A stretch of 64,000 bases of DNA from contig NZ_JAFKOJ010000001.1 of the NCBI RefSeq assembly GCF_017303275.1, forward strand, positions 1-64,000. Reading direction: 5' to 3'. The notes under the pieces were generated by a model, which did no database searches, was not told where the DNA came from, and saw only the letters and a program-made list of their open reading frames with translations. The translations under genes and the position numbers were made by a program. Positions 61,561-64,000 of the stretch are shown piece by piece. This stretch comes from Bacillus sp. NTK034 (GTDB taxonomy: Bacteria > Bacillota > Bacilli > Bacillales > Cytobacillaceae). How positions within the stretch are numbered: the first letter of the stretch is position 1; each line of letters starts with the position of its first letter.

Positions 61561-62973
61561 ATGCGAGAAGAAGAAAATAAGTCATTGGAATATGCCATTC
61601 AGGAAATTACTGAAATTGCAAATGGGTTTGGCTTGGACTATTACCCGATGAGGTATGAAATCTGTCCTGCAGAAATCATTTATACATTCGGGGCTTATGG
61701 CATGCCGACCAGGTTTTCGCATTGGAGCTTTGGAAAACAGTTTCATAAGATGAAGCTGCATTATGATTTAGGATTATCAAAAATTTATGAGCTTGTAATC
61801 AATTCGGATCCTTGCTACGCGTTTTTGCTCGATTCCAATGCCCTTATTCAGAACAAATTAATTGTTGCACATGTTTTAGCACACTGCGATTTCTTTAAAA
61901 ATAATGTCCGTTTTCAAAACACAAAGAGGGACATGGTAGAGAGCATGGCTGCAACTGCCGAAAGAATCAGGCAATATGAAATTGAGTTTGGGAAGAAGGA
62001 AGTGGAAACTTTCCTTGATGCAGTTCTGGCAATTGAAGAACATATTGATCCGTCTCTTATGAGGCCGAAGCTCTCATGGAGTACGGAAGATGAATATGAA
62101 AGCAGCGGTGATACGGCAGCGTCTAGCCCTTATGATGATTTATGGGGGTTGGATGAAAGGAACAAAAAGCATGAGCCAAAGAAGAAGAAAAAGAAATTCC
62201 CTCCAAAACCCGAAAAGGATTTACTGTTATTCATTGAAAGCTACAGCAGGGAGCTCACCGACTGGCAGCGGGATATATTAACTATGATGCGGGAAGAAAT
62301 GCTCTATTTTTGGCCGCAGCTCGAAACAAAAATCATGAATGAGGGCTGGGCTTCCTATTGGCATCAGCGTATTTTAAGGGAAATGGATTTGACATCTGCA
62401 GAAGCTCTTGAATTTGCCAAATTGAATGCAGGAGTGGTTCAGCCGTCCAGAACAGGAATCAATCCATATTATCTGGGACTGAAAATTTTTGAGGATATTG
62501 AAGAGAGGTATAACAATCCGTCGGAGGAAATGAAGAGACGCGGTGTAGTGCCAGGTTCAGGCAGGGAAAAAATGTTTGAGGTACGTGAAATCGAATCAGA
62601 CATTTCATTTTTGAGAAATTATTTAACAAAAGACCTTGTCATGAGAGAAGATATGTACCTTTTCCAAAAGCAGGGGAAGGATTATAAAATTGTTGATAAA
62701 CAGTGGGAGCATGTTCGCGATCAGCTTGTCAGCATGCGTGTAAATGGAGGATTCCCATATTTAACGGTTAATGACGGCGACTATATGAAGAATGGAGAGC
62801 TTTACCTTAAGCACTGGTTTGAAGGAGTTGAGCTGGATCTTAAATATCTTGAAAAAGTACTCCCATACGTATACCAGCTTTGGGGAAGAGGAGTCCATAT
62901 GGAAACCATTGTTGAAGGCAAGAATATGCTTTTCACTTACGATGGGAAGAGCATTCATAGAAAATACTTATAA
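61561..62973 (+). CDS. spoVR: SpoVR-family sporulation protein
   Basis: 470 residues, as in B. subtilis SpoVR (468). Features: [52 protein letters not shown] and [11 protein letters not shown] with conserved His/Cys. A Lys-rich stretch (KKKKKKF) sits near residue 207. SpoVR works with PrkA and YhbH in spore cortex formation or stress; its molecular activity is unproven. ATG 61561 is preferred, with AAGGGGGA. A CATAGATT sequence at about 61526 may be part of a sigma-E promoter. Confidence 0.95.
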   Translation: MREEENKSLEYAIQEITEIANGFGLDYYPMRYEICPAEIIYTFGAYGMPTRFSHWSFGKQFHKMKLHYDLGLSKIYELVINSDPCYAFLLDSNALIQNKLIVAHVLAHCDFFKNNVRFQNTKRDMVESMAATAERIRQYEIEFGKKEVETFLDAVLAIEEHIDPSLMRPKLSWSTEDEYESSGDTAASSPYDDLWGLDERNKKHEPKKKKKKFPPKPEKDLLLFIESYSRELTDWQRDILTMMREEMLYFWPQLETKIMNEGWASYWHQRILREMDLTSAEALEFAKLNAGVVQPSRTGINPYYLGLKIFEDIEERYNNPSEEMKRRGVVPGSGREKMFEVREIESDISFLRNYLTKDLVMREDMYLFQKQGKDYKIVDKQWEHVRDQLVSMRVNGGFPYLTVNDGDYMKNGELYLKHWFEGVELDLKYLEKVLPYVYQLWGRGVHMETIVEGKNMLFTYDGKSIHRKYL

Positions 62974-62981
62974 TAATGGAG

Positions 62982-63015
62982 GACGAACCACATCTGAAGT
63001 GGTTCGTTTTTTTGG
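62982..63015 (+). terminator. Terminator after spoVR
   Basis: ACGAACCACATC-TGA-AGTGGTTCGT hairpin followed by seven T. Confidence 0.85.
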
Positions 63016-63200
63016 GTATTTAAAATAAACATGTTTATAAAGAAATGGGAACGATATAAACTAAATACTTTCTTCCTGGGGAGTATTGCAGTAATATTAA
63101 CGAGTACAAGCGGGGGTATTGGGAATAGGCTATTTGTTGAATTCCCAGTTACTGATATTTAGCTTGGATCCATTCAGAAACTGCAGGAAGGGTGATAATC

Positions 63201-63479
63201 TTGAAAATTACAGATTCAGCTCGGGACCTATTGAAGCAAGTGTTTCAAGAGAAAGATGCGGCCGGCATTAGAGTATACTTCGCGGGCTTTGGCTGAGGAG
63301 GCCCACAAATTGGACTGGCTCTGGATGAGCCGGAAGCAGACGATATAATCGAAACAATCAGTGAAATCCAGGTTGCATTTGACCCGGAAATCAAGCCGCA
63401 TACAGTAAGTATGATTCTGGACCATGATAAGGAAAATGAAAGACTGGTTTTGTTAGGCAATGAAAGCGACTGCTGCTAA
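63201..63479 (+). CDS. HesB-like protein with in-frame UGA (probable selenoprotein)
   Basis: 93 codons if UGA 63294-63296 is read through. It starts at TTG 63201 with GGAAGGGTG at proper spacing. The first part MKITDSARDLLKQVFQEKD leads to FAGFG-UGA-GGPQIGLALDEPEADD, and the frame stays open to the terminal SDCC. HesB/IscA-type proteins normally have Cys at this point (GFGCGGP); known HesB-like selenoproteins carry selenocysteine there. Directly after the UGA a 7-bp stem CTGGCTC-TGGAT-GAGCCGG (63315-63333) has its loop 25 bases away, as for bacterial SECIS elements. The alternative is a nonsense mutation or a sequencing error. It lies upstream of the cstR-like gene. Confidence 0.8.
63315..63333 (+). 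promoter_or_regulatory. SECIS-like hairpin
   Basis: Seven base pairs (one G-U) with a five-base loop UGGAU, inside the reading frame and 18 bases downstream of the UGA. Bacterial SECIS elements bind SelB at this distance. Confidence 0.55.
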
Positions 63480-63486
63480 GGCAAAA

Positions 63487-63516
63487 ACAAAAGACACCCG
63501 TTTGGGTGTTTTTCTT
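63487..63516 (+). terminator. Terminator after the HesB-like gene
   Basis: AGACACCC-GTTT-GGGTGTTT followed by TTCTTTT. Confidence 0.75.
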
Positions 63517-63533
63517 TTGAAAAAATTCAAATA

Positions 63534-63562
63534 TTGACTATATACCTTTTGGGGTATATAGT
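63534..63562 (+). promoter_or_regulatory. cstR promoter with CstR-type operator
   Basis: TTGACT (63534-63539), 17-base spacer, TATAGT (63557-63562). The spacer is a palindrome CTATATACC-TTTTGG-GGTATATAG (63538-63561), whose core ATACC ... GGGTAT recurs at 63979. CsoR/CstR-family operators have this form, so the regulator probably represses itself. Confidence 0.75.
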
Positions 63563-63681
63563 GTGAGTTGTAATGAATTAATATTGCAGATGATATTACG
63601 AGGTTGCTGCGCAAGGGTTTTGAATAAGTAATCATTCTCAATCCCTGATTGTCATTCCACCAAATAAATGGGGTGAAAAAT

Positions 63682-63942
63682 ATGGTATACGATGAAGGAT
63701 CAAAAAACCGAATCAAAAGAGCTGAGGGGCAGCTTAGGGGTATTTTGAAAATGATGGAAGATGAGAAGGATTGCAAATCTGTTACTACTCAACTAACTGC
63801 TTCCCGTTCTGCGATTGATAAAGCAATCGCGGTTATTGTCAGTCAAAATCTTGAACAGTGCATTATAGAAAATGCTGAAAAGGGTACAGCAAACTCAAGT
63901 ATTATTGAAGAGGCCGTCAACTTACTTGTTAAAAGCAGATAA
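63682..63942 (+). CDS. cstR: CstR-type persulfide-sensing repressor (CsoR family)
   Basis: 86 residues, as S. aureus CstR. All-helical DUF156 fold: KNRIKRAEGQLRGILKMME, then Cys31 in KDCKSV, and Cys60 in QNLEQCIIE. The two Cys match the CstR sulfur-sensing pair; the His of copper-binding CsoR is Asn here (N56), so persulfide/sulfite sensing is favoured over copper. ATG 63682 follows GGGGTG. The promoter at 63950 past this gene, with the same operator, points to a sulfur-detoxification gene just beyond the window. Confidence 0.88.
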   Translation: MVYDEGSKNRIKRAEGQLRGILKMMEDEKDCKSVTTQLTASRSAIDKAIAVIVSQNLEQCIIENAEKGTANSSIIEEAVNLLVKSR

Positions 63943-63949
63943 AAGACTG

Positions 63950-63994
63950 TTGACTTCCTCATTTTTTTTAGTTAGTATATACCCTGTAGGGTAT
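63950..63994 (+). promoter_or_regulatory. CstR-type operator and promoter of the next gene
   Basis: TTGACT (63950-63955), 17-base spacer, TAGTAT (63973-63978), followed by ATACCC-TGTA-GGGTAT (63979-63994), a perfect palindrome. It closely resembles the operator before cstR. The gene it controls lies beyond the window. Confidence 0.7.
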
Positions 63995-64000
63995 TAATGA

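Noticed and set aside
63201-63479. HesB-like gene as an ordinary pseudogene
   Set aside because: The single stop is UGA exactly at the catalytic Cys position with a hairpin next to it, and the rest of the frame is intact. It is kept as an alternative only.
63620-63660. Fur box upstream of cstR
   Set aside because: TAATCATTCTCA resembles half of a Fur site, but the second half does not match.

Overview
The window is Bacillaceae chromosome (low-GC, AGGAGG-type ribosome binding sites, frequent TTG/GTG starts). Gene order follows the Bacillus subtilis rrnD-trnD to yhb/yhc/yhd region: a 16-tRNA array in trnD order, then queG-yhbB-trmL, prkA, yhbH, yhcT-yhcU, yhcX, yhcY-yhcZ and yhdA-yhdB-yhdC. 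Families and insertions that differ from B. subtilis suggest a Cytobacillus/Mesobacillus-like species. That placement is inference; there is no 16S rRNA in the window.

Layout. 1-1650: 3' part of a 5S rRNA and 16 tRNAs. 1650-3140: a 52-bp tandem repeat and a NERD-domain gene. 3250-12930: a catabolic locus with a CUT1 sugar ABC importer lacking its own ATPase, a YesM/YesN-type two-component system, a ThuA-like protein, two Gfo/Idh/MocA oxidoreductases and a TIM-barrel sugar isomerase, behind two cre-like operators. 13120-21990: tRNA-Gly, a B3/4 protein, queG, an amidase, trmL, a nitroreductase, the sporulation kinase prkA with a sigma-E-like promoter, small ORFs and yhbH. 22000-34940: stress and metabolic genes, including SAM-riboswitch-controlled homoserine dehydrogenase, an ORF-less HEARO/omega-RNA-like element, proC, tcyP, a PurR-box-controlled purine permease and a rocB-like peptidase. 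34950-40000: the gluconate regulon (RpiR regulator, gnd, gntP, gntK). 40000-46700: phosphate transport, a FusB-type EF-G-binding protein, helD and an aldo/keto reductase. 46740-57870: a sigma-B-type ywzA-like gene, yhcT, yhcU, a disulfide pair, yhcX, pgcA, an SDR, yhcYZ, azr, yhdB and yhdC. 57970-61430: a two-component system with two PepSY proteins. 61560 to the end: spoVR, a HesB-like gene with an in-frame UGA, and a CstR-type persulfide regulator with two matching operators.

The most notable points are the probable selenoprotein at 63201-63479 (in-frame UGA at 63294 with a SECIS-like hairpin just after it), the solitary HEARO/omega-RNA-like sequence at about 25100-25270, the 52-bp tandem repeats at about 1915-2130, and a set of equally spaced AT-rich palindromes controlling the gluconate genes. 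The conserved trio PrkA-YhbH-SpoVR is all present within about 45 kb.
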